Source: Gymnorhina tibicen
Lineage: Eukaryota > Chordata > Aves > Passeriformes > Artamidae
Reading direction: 5' to 3'
Assembly (NCBI GenBank): GCA_013399875.1
Contig: VXAZ01006384.1
Location: 239-64,238 of the forward strand
DNA length: 64,000 nucleotides
Shown: piece after piece, positions 11,801 through 26,800 of the stretch
Layout: each line of letters begins with the position of its first letter
Position numbering within the stretch: the stretch's first letter is position 1
Position numbers and translations under genes: made by a program
The notes under the pieces: generated by a model
What the model was told of the DNA's origin: nothing
Seen by the model: the letters and a program-made list of their open reading frames with translations, nothing else
The model's database searches: none

Positions 11801-14800
11801 AACCTTTGCCATGTCAGTCCTGATTCTTTAATATGCATTTTGGGTACTCCCTGTAACCATTTGATAAATCCAATCTTTATTCTCTTTCTAACATGAAATG
11901 GCTAATGATAAGCAACAAAAAATGGCCAATCAGGCAACTGATTCCTGAGATATGTCAACTTGTATGGTGGCTCGGAAATAAATCTGAAAAAACCTTGCTG
12001 GATGCAGAAAATAAAACCACAAAATAAAAAGAAAGGAAAAAACCCTCCCAGAAAACAAAAGAACAAGCATAACATCAAGCTGATGGAGTTTGTACTGCAC
12101 CTTCTTCCTGCTTTTGGCTAATTTCTGGGCCATCTGCTTAGCATGGAACAAACAGAGACAGGAGAACAGTTAGAGAAGAACTTACAGAGACTCCAAGTCA
12201 AGCAGGAATCTACACACTAATGTCAGGGCTCACAGACTACCAGCAGGTCTAAATTAGCCCCTGATTATATTAATTTCCTCCTTTTCTTTTTAGCTTAAAA
12301 AATTATAAAATGTCACGTTTAGCACATTTAATTTCAGAAATGAAAAGAAATGGCACCAAAAGAGCCAGGAAGAACACAAAAGGATTTTTTTTCACTTAAG
12401 ATGTTACTTGCAACAAACAAAGTTATTTTGTGTGCATTTGTTTTTGAGGTTTTTGGCAGGGGAAGGGTTAAGAAACAGAATAGAGCTTCCCCTCACTTAC
12501 AGCAGTGTAAACCATGAGGTTATTTCTTTTGAAGGCACACCAATGTAAAAGGTGAGAGAAAAATTTTAAGCCTTATTATTCCAGCTTTTTCAGATCTCAT
12601 ACTTCAGTAGACTTCAAAAAAATAACCTCCCTAATACTATGCTACTTTTTCCTGGAAAAACAGAATGACAGAAGGTAACTGACACCTTCATTTTCTCCTC
12701 CTTCTAAGCAATTAAATCCGTACCAATGTTCACACAGTGTCCCTGGTCAATAAATTTTCCTGTGGCACCTACACAAAGATATGTCCACACTATCACATTT
12801 TTTCAAGGAAGCAGTGGAGCACGTATTTCAGCTCCAGAAACACCTTAAAAGAGGTTTCTAACAACCCAAACAAACATAATTTTTACAGTCTTGCAATCAA
12901 AAATTCAACCCAATGGTAAACTGAACTTACAGACCTACTCACGGAAGGAATGCAATACTCACCTGGCTGGCAGTTATCCCTTTACTTGCAACAATAACAA
13001 CCTCTTTGCTAATTAAATTTACAGGTGTGCTTGTGATGGGAGGGAAGCTTATTGTTACAAGCTCCATACAGATTCAGCACTAACTACTTTTACGAAGAGC
13101 AAATAGGAGGCCTGAATCACAAGACACATCAAACATTTTATACTAATGCTCACAACTTAAATCTGTCAGGTTTTGTCTAAACAAATCTGAAAGCAGCTAC
13201 TTAGAGTTTAGGTCGTGCTGCTTATTTACAAATAGAAACATTCTTAAACTAGCTTTTAGTCATCCTTTTCAAACTAAGAAGTATTTTACAGCCTGACAGG
13301 TTATTTTGCAATAGGTGATTGCAAACTATTGCAAAAGCAATTAAAACTGCCTTACATGGCAGGCTCTTCATTACACTATTCTCAGTTTAAATAAATACTC
13401 AGAAATAATATACTTATCTTGAATAACAGCTGCCTGTCATACACTGAGCAAGGAGGAGACACTCCTGAGATAGAGCATTTAAACTGCTTTCCAAAATCAA
13501 GCTTTTCTTTCTCACCCTCCCCAAACTTTAGAGTGATGATCTTCCCAAAAGAAGAAAAGCACAGGCCAAAATGAAGAAAAAGGAGGGGAAAAAAATCCTT
13601 GAGCTACAGCTTTACAATGTAGAATCAACAGTTTATCGAAATACAATATGATTCAACTTATTGAAAATTCTGTTCTTCAAATAGAAGCATATTGAAGAAT
13701 TACTTTCAAATATTTCATAAAAATCAGGCAATGATAAGGAACAAGCACTTTTAATAAGTGATTTAACGCTGCACAGAAATGTCACAAAAGAAGTTATGGT
13801 CCAACAAAAACAAAAAAAATTAGGATAATTCTATGCAAGAATACTTTATTAGGCAATTCCTCTTTATCACTGCATTATTTGCTAACTCAAATCAAAGATT
13901 CCCTCTGTACTCCTAGAAGAAAAAAACAAATGGAAAATACCTAATCTACACTTTTTTTTTTTTAATATACAGAATTCAGGATTTTAATTTAAGGTAAATG
14001 AAATGTAATTATTTATATAGATGCAATTTCCAAAATTACAAAACATTAAAACCCAACAAGCTTCTGCTTTTGCTACAGAGATGTCCTAAGTTTATTCAAT
14101 CCACTTAGTCTGTACAAAAAATGTTCTGCAACTCAGTGAGCATTGAGAGGACACTGAGTGTGTGAAAATGTGTGAAATACTACACTAAATATACACATAT
14201 GGGTTCTATCTTAAATTACACTCAGAAATTAAACCAGGTGTTACCTAGAAATGTTCAAATCTGCCACATAGCAAGCTAAAAGTGCCTCCTAGTGAAATAT
14301 TCCTAATTACATTTGATGAATACCTTCAAAGCAGTGTATCTATTTTAACTTAGTTGCACTCCACAGAGATGAAGGCCAAGCAAGAAAACACTCAACTCTT
14401 GTACTTTTAACTGAAAAGATTCTTCTTTAAAGAAGAAGCATGGAGAATTGTTTTCAAAGTCTTTTCATACTCCAAATGAATGAATAAGTGGTCTGAAAGC
14501 TCCGTTGAAAGGAAGCACCATAGGGATTATTAAATTCAAAAGGTATACACTTATGTGAATGTATGTGTACATAGCAGGGCTTAAACAAAGCTCTTCACCC
14601 CTTTTTAGTACTCAGCTTCAAGCCTGTGTATTTTAAAAGCTCATTCTTAATTCATAAGCTTTGTTTTCTTTAACCATGGAGAAATGCAACAAGTATGGCA
14701 TGCTGTAAAAAAACATGAATAGGGCACAACCTTCACAGTCACTGTGCAAGCCATAATTTACACATCTGGGAGAAAGAGTATCTGATACAGTGATGAATCT

Positions 14801-17800
14801 GGCAGCAGGAAATCCACCTGTCATAACGAATTTCTCTCTGAAAACATATAGCTTGAGTGGCAACCAGCAACAAAATCAGCCAAAACCAACCCTAATAAGC
14901 CAAAAGCCCTAAGGTGCAGGGAGGTTGTCTGAGCTTCACTTAGAAGCAGAAAGCAATAAATGTCCAAGAAGTGTTCAAAGGTATTGTGTACAATACAATA
15001 CAAGCCAGTGATTTTCTGAAACACACCAAGTTTCAGAAAATTAAATATACCAGCTAGGGTTTTACCAGATCAACAATGCAATCACTTGGGCCTCAAGGCT
15101 GAGACAAATACACTATAAACAAAGATATGCATGCCTGCTGATTTATACAGATGCACAAATTATGGGGCTTATGGGTGAAATGCATTAAACAGATGTCTTC
15201 TGTTTTGAGGCACAGAAGTGCTGAGGCATAACAGAATCCTCGGAAAGAATGGTATTTTGTTAATGAATTTCTATAAAATACATTTAGTATCAGAGAAAGA
15301 TTCTTACCTCTCACAGGCCCAGTTTGAATCAATTCTATTTCATTTTTCTCTTCCATATCCCTTCAATACTTTTCCAATGTGTATTTCTACACAAGCTTTA
15401 CCTTGTAGATGCAAACTCCCTGTGCAACTCCAGGTTCAAGTTCCATTTCTGATACCTATTTCCTATGATAGCTGATGCTAGTCTTTCCTTTCACCCTTTC
15501 ACGCTCCAGTGATGTGTCCCTCCTAGATCCAGCCTCACCAAAGCCCTTGTTTCTCTCCCTTCTCTTCCTTACCCATAGCTTCCTGTCCATTCAAATCAGA
15601 CAATTTTTCTAACACACAGCCAAGCATCAGGAAGGAACACAAAACAACTACTAAACAGAAGGGCACAGCCTTATTTGCCCAGAGCAGGAAAAACCCAGAC
15701 TCTACAAGAAAAACTCTTCACTGCAGGTTTGGGGAGAACCCACCAAGACCTGCCATGGTTGAAAAAGCTGCCACATATTTTTAAAGAATGTCACTGAATC
15801 CAGAGTCTCTAATGAACAAAGGTATCATTCTTTAGCAAAAGGCTCAGTAGTTTAAGTTAGTGAAGACTTCTACAGAGATGATGGAGGATAATCTCTAACA
15901 GAAAGCCTACATCCCTGCCTTTTCTAAAACGTGAGTGTTAACTTTTCAGAGACAAGGTTACAAGAACTTATGCATTTGAACACCAGCAAAATTACAATTT
16001 TTGGAAGTTGTCTCAATGGTTCTAGTTGGAGCTTCTGTGTCAAAAGTTACATACAGAGGCTAAACTGAACACCTGCCATGGAAAGCACTGGAAGGAATAA
16101 TAAGAGAAGGAAGCATCAGCTGACCTTAACAGACAATACTATTGGCCTTGCTGATAACCTTCGCTCCTCTTCCTCTCTCTTTTATATAATAGCACACCAA
16201 ATCTGAATTAGAACCCCAAATAAACTACACAAAAGAAGAACACACAGATAGTAAACTAAGAAAAATTCCCAGAGTACGTTGTGTTGATTAGCTGAATCAG
16301 CAGAAGATGAAGCTGGGTGCCTACTAGCCAGTCATGTATGGGTAGTGGGAATGTTGCAGCATCCTGTACAACCATGCAATACTTCATCCACACACCTTAA
16401 TTTCAGCTGACAATGTCATAATTGTAACTTACAATACAGCAGCACTCCCAGTGTGTGGCATGGCCTGTACAGAAATCAGCTGGTATTTCTCTTTTTCGAA
16501 CAAAGTTTGTGAGATCTCAGGACAAATTATTTTTTCCATACACCTCTGCACCATCACAGGCTTTTTTTTTTAAATCAGCTCACAGCTGTTATGTGTGGAG
16601 AAACAAGTATCCACAGCAGGGTCAAAAATAACTGCAGTCATTACCACAGTAGCAGTTCCACTGAGTGCCAAGAGCGAAGCAGCTGCAATACTCACTAGCT
16701 ATTCCCTTAACCTGTTTTCCATCCACACCCAGATAATATATAACTTTGACCACCACTCAGTTCAGATTCTGGTTTAGTGTACACAGCACAAGTATTACCA
16801 CAGGGAATTAAAATGACCTGGTAACTTCCCCTTATCAGTCTTGTTCCAAAACAGCATTACATATACAATTTACTTTGCAGAAAGAAAGGTGTGGCACTTC
16901 TCATTCTGAAACTACAGATAACCCCATCTGAAAAAATTACTGCATAAGTAAGAAATTCATACCCACAACCATAGTGCAGCCATACAAGACACAGCAGGAA
17001 TTATTCCTCACCTTGATCCTGCTGACAGCTTCCTGAGCCTGCATCATTCTCACATTCTTGGATGGAGTTTTATCAGAAAGGAGTTGAGTTGAACCAAGGT
17101 AATTGGCAGCAAAAATTATTCCATCAATTAAGTCTTCAGGATCACAAGGTCCAGGAACTGTAACACAGGAAAGCAATCACTGAAGACATTCATGGTGAAA
17201 CACAGCAAAACCGCAGAACTCTGACAACTTGAGCCTGCACATGACGGCTGCAAATCCTCCTCTGAAACACTTCAGTTTAGCAAGACAAAAAGGCAACCAG
17301 TACTTTCAAAGGCACAAAACATCAAACAAATGATCTCAAAATTTGTGGTGGGCTGACCCTGCCCACCAAAGCCCTTCTATCACTCCCCTCCTCAGAAGGG
17401 CAGGGGAGAGAAAATATAACGAAAGTCTCATGGGCTAAGACAAGGACAGGGAGAGATCACTCATCAGTTACTGTCATGGGCAAAACAGACTCCACTTGTG
17501 GAAATTTGTTTAATCTGTTACTAACCAAGTCAGAATAGCATAATGAAAAATAAAAACAGATGCTCCAACACCTTCCCCCACCCCTCCCTTCTTCCTGGAC
17601 TCACTTTTAATCTCAATTTTCCCTATTTCCTGCACCCACAGGCACAGGGGAATGGGGAATGGGGGCTGCAGTCAGTTCATCACATGCTGTCTCTGATGCT
17701 CCTTCTTCCTCATGGGGAAGGGGTCTCACATTCCTCCTGTGCTCCAGAATGGGATACCTCCCATGGGAGACAGTCCTTCAGAACAGACTGCTCTGGTGTG

Positions 17801-20800
17801 TGTTCCCTATGAGGTCACAAGTCCTGCCAGAAAACCTGCTCCAGGTGAGTTCCTTTCTCCACATATCCTGCAAGGATCCTGCTCCAGCCTGGGATTTCCT
17901 TGGGGTCATAGCCTGCTTTTTTTGGGCATCCACATGATGTGGCATGGGGTCCTCCAGGGGCTGCTTGTGAGTATGTGTTCCACTGTGGTCCTCCATGGAC
18001 TGCAGGGGCACAACTGCCTCACCATGGTCTTCACCATAGGCTGCATGGGAATCTCTGCTCTGGCACCTGGAGCACCTCCGGTCCTTGCTACTCCACTGAC
18101 CTTGTCCTCAGAAATCTTTCTTTTACACATTCCCTGCCCTTTCTTCTCTGGCTGCAGGTGCTGTGGTGCAGAGTTATTTCCCCCTTCTTAAATATAATAT
18201 CTCGGAGGCGCTGTCACTGATGGGCTCAGCCTTGGCCAATGGTGGGTCTGCCTTGGAGCCGGCTGGCACTGACTCTGTCAGACAGGCGGGAAGCTTCCAG
18301 CTGCTTCTAACAGAAGACACCCTTGTAGCCACCCCACTACCAAAACCCTGCTATGCAAACCCAGTACAACATCTCTCCAGCAAAAGATACAATTGTTAAT
18401 CCAGCCTGTTTCTCACAATAGCTCGTTCTTTTGTGAGCAGGGATCAGCTTGGAGGCTGTGATTTTTTCACTGTGATAAAGGGACACAGACAGTTACTCAG
18501 CTTGCTCCTCACCCACCAAACCCAGCCTTGCAATTCTAACACCCATAGTCACAACCAGAAAGAGGAAAGGTGCAGTTTGATAGCAGCCATCAGCCTCTTT
18601 CTCGCTTGTGCATTAACCATTTGGTGCAACAGGCAGAACAACTTCCCTGGGAATGCTCCACACATACCACACGTCTCCCCTTAACAAGAAGACAGATTAC
18701 TTAATTAAGTAAAATATTTTCATGCCACAGACCTTTAAAAATAGTAGTCCTAGCAAGGATATTGTGGTAAAGTACTGAGTTAAATTAAAATGTTGTTAAA
18801 TACTCAGAGCACAGGCTCTCTTGATGGCAAAGTAACTCTCTTAGTCCACAGATTCTTAGAGATCCGACACCCATCAGCTTCTGTAGAAAGTGACAGGGTG
18901 TAAAGTGTTCATCACCTAGAAATGCAAATCCTTACAAAGCAGCATTTATGATCTGTAAGATTTTTGGTGTTTGGCAACTGCATCTAAAAATTTTATAGAT
19001 GAAAATATTCCATTTTGACACCATGTTAAAATTGTCATGATCCAAAAGGGAGGCTGGCTAGCTAAGAAACATCTTATTATTAGAAGTAAGGAAAAACAAT
19101 TGTTGTTCAAGATAAGTAAGAATACAAATCATATTAAAGAATGTTCATGGTAAACATGTTCACATTTTATCACAAAACACCCCTGTGTTTATGTTTTTCT
19201 TTCTTTGTTCCTCTAAAAAAATCAAGGGGTATCCTGAGTTATAAGATGATGGGGGCTTTAAGTTTCAAATTACTCAGAATGCCAATTTTGTTCTAATGAT
19301 AACATATGAGACTAAGAACCCCTCAGAATGAGCTTTGGCCCCAAGGAAAATTAAGTCATTATTATGATTAAAATAACAAAGATAGAGCTGGAGATAAATA
19401 TCACACTGAAACTATGCACACAGACAGGAGCAGATACATAAATCTTGTGAGCAGGTTTGTCTTCTTTATCATTTTTTTAAATACAAAAATTTATAAGTAG
19501 AAATTTTAAGATGCTCATCTCCAACGTGCAGAGTTCATTCAAGCAGTATGTATCTGTAAAATTCTCAAAATGAACAAGTCACTGCAAGCACATGACCTAA
19601 AGAAACTGCGTTATTTCCTTAGGGAAATTTGTGGATCTGGAAGTACTACATATTTACACACTTTTCCAGTCCAGAAATCATACAGCATTTCAAGTGTTGC
19701 TATTTACTACTCTACACATCAAGGCCTTTTCACCACTTCCACCACTTTACTATAAAGGGTGCAAAACCTTTTTTAGTACAATTTCTGATCAAAAAGAAAA
19801 AAAAATAGATGGGAAAAGGTGAAGGTAAGACTCCAAGAAAGAGGCATATTAAACCCAAAAAAGGTATGCGGTCCAATTGCATCAGAGGTGAATGCACAGA
19901 CAGTACTGCTTTTTAGAAGACCTCCTCCATTTATTATTGCTGACAACAAAACTATTACCTCAATGAAAGCATAGCATAGGTCCTGGCAAATTTTTCCTCG
20001 GACTGCTGGTGCACAAAAATGGAACATTTGCAATTTTAAGAAATTTTGTGCTGGATCAAGAATCAAGAAAATTTTAGTTTGCAATTTAATCTTTTTCCTA
20101 AGGAGGAGAGGATTATTTTTAAAAGCCCTCGATAGACAGGACTACCAATAGGACATGAGTTTAAATTCTAAGAGAGATCCTTCACTGCTGCAAAATTCCA
20201 ATGCTTAGCTATGGACTAACTGACATTCTGTCCAGAGACTCCAAAACATGCAGCTTATACTCTGAAGACTAAAACAATGATCAATTTGCAGTCTAAACAA
20301 AATGATCACAGAATCAATTAAACACAGCACACTGTAAAGCAACCCAAGGAGCTACAAGGCGGTCCAAATAAAGTATTACATCAACTGTATTTCCAACATT
20401 TCATCAAGCACATGGAACAACCACTGTCAGGGGAAAAGTAAAAAAAAACCAAATGAAACCTCTATTTTTTGCTTCTGTCATAACTGCATACAACTTGCAT
20501 TCTTCCTGAAGTATACACAGGATGCATACTCATACGATAGGTAACAGCAGTTCATGTGGCAGGTAACTTGCTTTTTCACATCCTTCCGAAAAAATTCAGC
20601 ACTACTGCAACTTTAACTCTAAGATGGGAAGCAGTATTTAATTAGAGGCAAGTAGCTGTTAATCAAGGCAGATTTTCACTGGCAGGCCTGCCAATAAATC
20701 CAACTGAGATTGGACTGAGCCTGCCAATTGAAATCCATGCTGGACAGAGCACTACAGTCTTCTTGATTAGTCTATTCTCCTTATGCACACACATTCTTAC

Positions 20801-23800
20801 ATGTTGTGTAAATACCATTAAAAAAGTAGTGTTTTAAGTGATACTGAGAAAAAAACCAGCAGAACTGACACAGAAACTATGAATGAAACACTAAAAAACT
20901 GAAAGCTCCATGTTTCCAAATTTCTCAAAGAGCACAGCAGGATTTAGCTCAGGTTCAAAATTAGACACAATTTAATCTAAATCATTACACCCAACCCTAG
21001 TACCTTTTCTATTCAGCAAATGAAAATAAAAATTTATACATTATAAATACAGGCCTTTTTTTTTTTAATATGAAAAAACATTTAGAAATTGTAGAATTAT
21101 CTTACCTTCAACATACGTTGGAAATGAAGCCAAGCTTTTTCTGGACTGTAATTAAGACAAAAAGGATTTCAAATAGAACATAGCATGCATAAATATGCAT
21201 TAAAAAGGTCTCTGTGCCAAAAATCCCCCAAACTTAAATCAGCCATAGTTATTAGTAAATGTAGAACACCACTTATTACTATTTATATTTAGTATTTTCA
21301 AAATCCAAGTACCTAGTAGAGTAAATGCAGTGTATTCCATTTGTGTCTATCTAGTAGAAAATACACTAAGACCAGACTTCACTTACTTGTTCGTGTTCAC
21401 TAGTGCATTAATTTTCTACCAATAGGTGCTCTACTTTAATACAAGAAATATGCAGGAAATAATACCTCAGAAATATGCAGAAATAAGCAGAATAATACCT
21501 CAAAGATACTGGATCTTCCAACTACAAATTAATACATGCAGGAATATATAAATTGCACTATACTGCTATAATTCATGACTGAAACCATCATTAACAAAAT
21601 GCAGTTATTCATTAGGAATGGTGTTAGATGTATCCCTCACATTAACAGAGCCTACAAAAAGCTTTCCAGGTTTTAAAAGGTTAGGGAGCAACCTGTATTC
21701 TGTGGGATAACTGAATTCACCATGGCCTCACCACCAATTGTGCTTACACTGTATTAAGCACAAAAACAGATTTGGTAGCTCCAATTACATAAGTAGTGAA
21801 GAAATAAATAGAATCTTGACTTGTGCATGTAAATACACACACTAAAGTAATATCATACATCCTACCGGTATTTTCTGTGAAAGGCTATGAGACTAACTGT
21901 TCAGACATCTGAAAACTACAACTTTCAGAGAGTCAGATTCACCACTTTGTTCTAATCAATAACATAAACCACACATTAAAAAAATTTATCAAACAAAATT
22001 CTATATATAGTGTGGCACTGTATAACTGGTAATGGATATATTGAAATACCTGCTGCTATCATAGGCAGGGTAAGACTTCTGGATAGCTGATGAATCTGTA
22101 ACGGATTGTACTAGCAGTAACTCCTCCAATGACTGCTTAATATAACTCCATTAAAAGAAAATCTATACATATGATCAGAATAATGCATAAAATCTTCAAT
22201 AATGTTCAGTATATTTCCATATTATATACATGGAAATATATGCCAAATTATTTTTCTTTATGACAGGCAACTTACAAGGTCTGTGTATTTAGAGGGAAAA
22301 ACAGGTAAAACTAGAAAGTAACAGTTATGTAACAGGTCAACTGACTAACCCCAAGGAGTCTTTTCCTTTGTGAGAAATGGAAAATTGATGTAACAAGTAA
22401 TATTTTTCAATCAAAAATGCATGTCTTGCTATAAAATAAAATGTGTGAATTAAAAACAAAAGGTATGTGACAGACAGCTGAGCCTGTGCAGCTGTAAGTT
22501 CTTTTCACTCCCTACGAAAACTACTAAGTTGTGTTGCACCAAGAATCCTGTCCATCAGATACTGTACTAGCATCAATAAAGATGTCAATAATCAGTGATC
22601 TGCTACTGCCAACATATTTAAGCTGCTGTGAGGACACTGATGTGCCTTTTCACATCCGTAGCTCTTTCATCTCTTCAGACGAATGCTCCTACCAAACCAC
22701 CTACCCATATAGACTCCCAACAACTGTTTGTAATAGTTGCTGACATAGTGCTGAAAGGGAGATTCAAATACTGGGCTCTGAGAGGCACAGAGGACAAATC
22801 CCCTACACACCAGAGGCAGCAGAGGCAACTCACATATATAAGTACTTTACGAAGTATTTATTTCTTTTCAAGCAGGGAACAAAGTCTATGATACTGATTT
22901 AGCAACTATTCAGCAATCTAACTAGCAACTTATTTTCAGGTTAGCCTGGTGCATGATCATATATATCTTTATTCTCACTCACAAATTTCATTTTTCTTGT
23001 TCATTACTAAGATAGAAAGGCATTCTACTGAGACCACTAGAATAGTAAAGTAACAGGTAAAGTTACCAATAGGTGGAAACCTACACCTTTTAATTTTACA
23101 TATCCATGAATAATGAAATATCAAGGTCATTAATATTTTACTACTTTCAATAATCTCACTGCCATCCAGTATTATAAATTTATATTTAATAAAAAGGTTT
23201 CTCTAAGACCTAAAAACCAAAAAATTATGAGACTGTTTTATCACTTTTATTCTTGCTTTAGAAGTAGTAAAGCAAGAATTATTTCCCATCTGAGGGAAAC
23301 TAATAGTGCAACACATCCTGCAATGAAACCTGGTTTACCACTTCTGTCACTATGTGTAAGCACATCCTAAAAACTGCAATCAGCAGTGTTTTGTTTGTTT
23401 TCTTCCTTTGGGTAAGTTTCTTATATCTAAAAATTGCTAGAATATAGACTATATAGTGACAAAGTCTGTAGTGAAGAATGCTTAAGGCTTTAATAAGTTA
23501 GCAGTAAAGCAGATGAAAACTTAAAGGCATGATTTATGGTTGAAAACTTCAGAACATGAAATATTATGGGGTTCTTCAGTCTTTTGAAATTTTTCCTTAT
23601 TTTCTAACTGTAAATACAGACTGACATAACTATGTACATGCTGCAAGTTTTCTTATCCCTTGATAATTGCAAAAGTAAAAAGACAAGAATGGATTATTTA
23701 ATTAGTGTTTCAATTTTAATCCACTTACAGTAGATCAGGTTTCTAATTTTGGAAGATAACTCATGCACTGCTATCAGTAACAATATGGTATTTTGTTATG

Positions 23801-26800
23801 ATAGTTTCTAGATTGTTTTCAAGTTTATAAAAAAAAGAAGCAAATAAATGAAATATTTGCAGATTTTTCTGTTTACAGAACCTGCCATTTTATACTAATC
23901 CAAATACTTCTTATGTCAAATTATCTTCTTTCAACACTATGAGCAGTTTTATTCACACTTATTTTGTTTTAGTGGAACTACTGCAGTCTAAAGCACTACC
24001 AGGTGAGGGGAAAAAACCCAAAACATGTATTCTGAATAAAACTTTATTCTGAGGAGTCTGGAGTCAGGAATTGAATTCTGACTTTGAATCCCTTGCAGGC
24101 CAGTTTCTACAAAGACAAAATATTAAGCAGTGTAATGTATCACGTAATTAATTTAATTTAAGCACTTTTTCATCTGGCTGAGAAATACGCTTTCTTTGTG
24201 GGGGCAAAAAGGGAAAGGGCTGTTTCGTTTTGTCTCTGCAATAGAGAGTATATTGGCTGTTTGGTAAATCAGTACCATGCAGTCTGTTAAATAAATTTAG
24301 TGAGAGTTGAACAGAGTCAGAAATGCCATGACAAAGAGTCTTTAGTATGTTAGAAATTCAGTCAGATAGCCAGCCAAGCAAAAGGTGAAGGAGCATAAGA
24401 AAAAAAAAGAAGAAAGGGGATTGCACAGGTGCAAGGCAGCAAGGAAAATTAACAGGCATAAGCAGCATGAACAAGACTGCGGCTTTTAAAAATATTTAAC
24501 TCTACCTCTTTATTAGTGGAAGCCTCTGCTGTACTGCAGACCTCCTGGTGATGTTGCCTACTTGACGATTCAGCACCTCGAGGTGAAGCAGAATCTGGAG
24601 ATGGAGACTAGACATGACAAGAAAATCAAATAATATTGTGAGTACCCGATGTACAAATTATTCTTTCATATTCTACATCCTATGCTCTGACATTCTAAGA
24701 AAGAAAAGGTAAAGCCACTTAGGAATAAGCTGTGATGGGAGACAAGTGGATTGACCTTAAGCAGCATACAGGGATTCAGCTAAAGTTTATTTAGTTGTCA
24801 AATTGGGGATAGTGAAGAAAAGACTGAAATTTCCCCATAAGCACACATGCCCTCAGGTATAATTAACCTGAGGTGTTAAACTAATCTAATCTGAGCAGAG
24901 GAAGGCTGCAGTGGTTGTCCATAAATATTATTCCATCATCTTAGAAAACAACTTTTATAAACTGTGCCAAGTAATACTGACATATTAATGAATTTATTAA
25001 TATATTCAACGACAATTCAATACCAGTGTCATCAAGGACTGGGATTCCTCAGTCTAGATACAGTAAAAACTTGGAAAATATTCAGCACTTCATGCTATGA
25101 GCTCACTACGTGCTCTTTAGATCACATTTCCTCATTCTTCTCGTTTTTCCATAAACAATTCAGTGGAGCAACTGTCTGTGATTCATCAGCAAGTACCTTG
25201 ATAAAAGGGAATAATGCTCTGGGAAAGGATGTTCTAAGCATAGACAAATCCTAATGAAAGCTGGTGATGTGAAAAAGCTGTAGCAAGGTATCTGAAGTAC
25301 AGAGCAGGGGCCCTGGGATGAGGGTGTGACACAAGAACACAGCATGTGGAATTAATGAAGGTGACCAAAATGAGAGAGAGTACAAAGCTTTAACTCAGCA
25401 GGTATTTTTAGAGGAAGATTTTAATGAGATACCTACAAAACATGTCTGCAAAAGCCAAAATGTGAATCCTCGAAAGGAAAGTTTAGAATTTAGCTACAAC
25501 TGGGTATTATTCCAATAGCCCTGGCTTTCTACAGTCTCCTTTGACACAGGATGAGAGCAGCCCTAGCTCTGAAAGCTCAACAGTTCATCACTGATGGCAA
25601 AACAGACAAATGGTATTCTCATCTTTTCATAAACAATATGACATAGCTTTTCTCTGAGCCAATGAGTCATACCAGAAAAGGGATACATTTCCAGTGGTCT
25701 GAGCTAGCAGCAGGCTCCACCCTCATGCTCTGCATTTGCTGCAGCTGAAAAATTGAGTTCTATGAAATAGTCTACAAAAAGCCACAAAACCAAAACCAAA
25801 CCAAGAACAACAACTAAAAAAACCAAATGTCTAAGTTGCTCTTAGCTTCCCTTAAATATGCAATGAAACAAGAAAACAAAACTCCCTTCTCCACTTCTTT
25901 CTCTTTACACTCATTCCTCTGTCTATCTCAGATAATAACTAAGTATTAAAATTATAGTTAACTAATAAAGGCTTCCAAAGAGTACAGAAGCAATTCTTTA
26001 CAGGTATCTCCTGGGTTAAAGAGCAGTCTCTTCATCTCCCTGTATTTTGAATCACAACTGCAAGACAAAAGAAGATGCAGCTGTGAAACAATCCCTAGAA
26101 TGCTGGCATGTGGTTGCACCATCAGACTGAAGAAGTGCTCACTGCAGAGAGCGTGAGAGCAGGGGCTGTGGGAGAGATACAGGCTCCCGTGACTTGCTGG
26201 GCAAGTACCAGTCAATAGTGCCACAATGATGCAACTGCACACACGGCAACTCCTATTTATATAAGAAGAGTTTTCACAGTGCTCACATTCTCATAGTTAT
26301 GCAGTATTTCTGTATTAGGAATAAATTTAGAAGGTGCGTAATACTATCAAACCCAATAATGACATCTAGACATTGTAGGATTGAGCTTTAAACAACAGAC
26401 AAAGAAATCAATTTAGGCATCAAATGTATACGTGCACACAAAAAAGAGCTCTTTACAATGGCTGAAAACTCTCATTTTCACACACTTAAGGACAAAGATT
26501 AATTATTTCATTTAAACCAGACAACTAGCATTAAGAAATTTTGCATCATTTGAAATGTACTAACAGTTACTCCATTAACACTGTAAGTACCTTTATTCAG
26601 GTATTTTCATCTACGAAGTATCAGAACTAAATTATTACATGGCTTTCTGTGTGCTCTGTTTGAATGTCTGCTCAAATATTTTAGGGGAGAAAACCCCCAA
26701 ACAACAACAACAACCACCCAAACCAAACTCCCCCGCAACCAAACCAAGAACCAAAACTACCAAACCCAAATATCAAACATCTTACAAAGTCTGTTGCCTG

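Noticed and set aside
17712..18191. 159-codon plus-strand open frame
   Set aside because: It lies inside the repetitive LTR-like block, on the opposite strand to it, with no domain and no splice or start context.
23249..23279. Palindrome as a miRNA precursor or terminator
   Set aside because: A 12-bp stem is too short for a miRNA hairpin, and intrinsic terminators do not apply to nuclear DNA of an animal.
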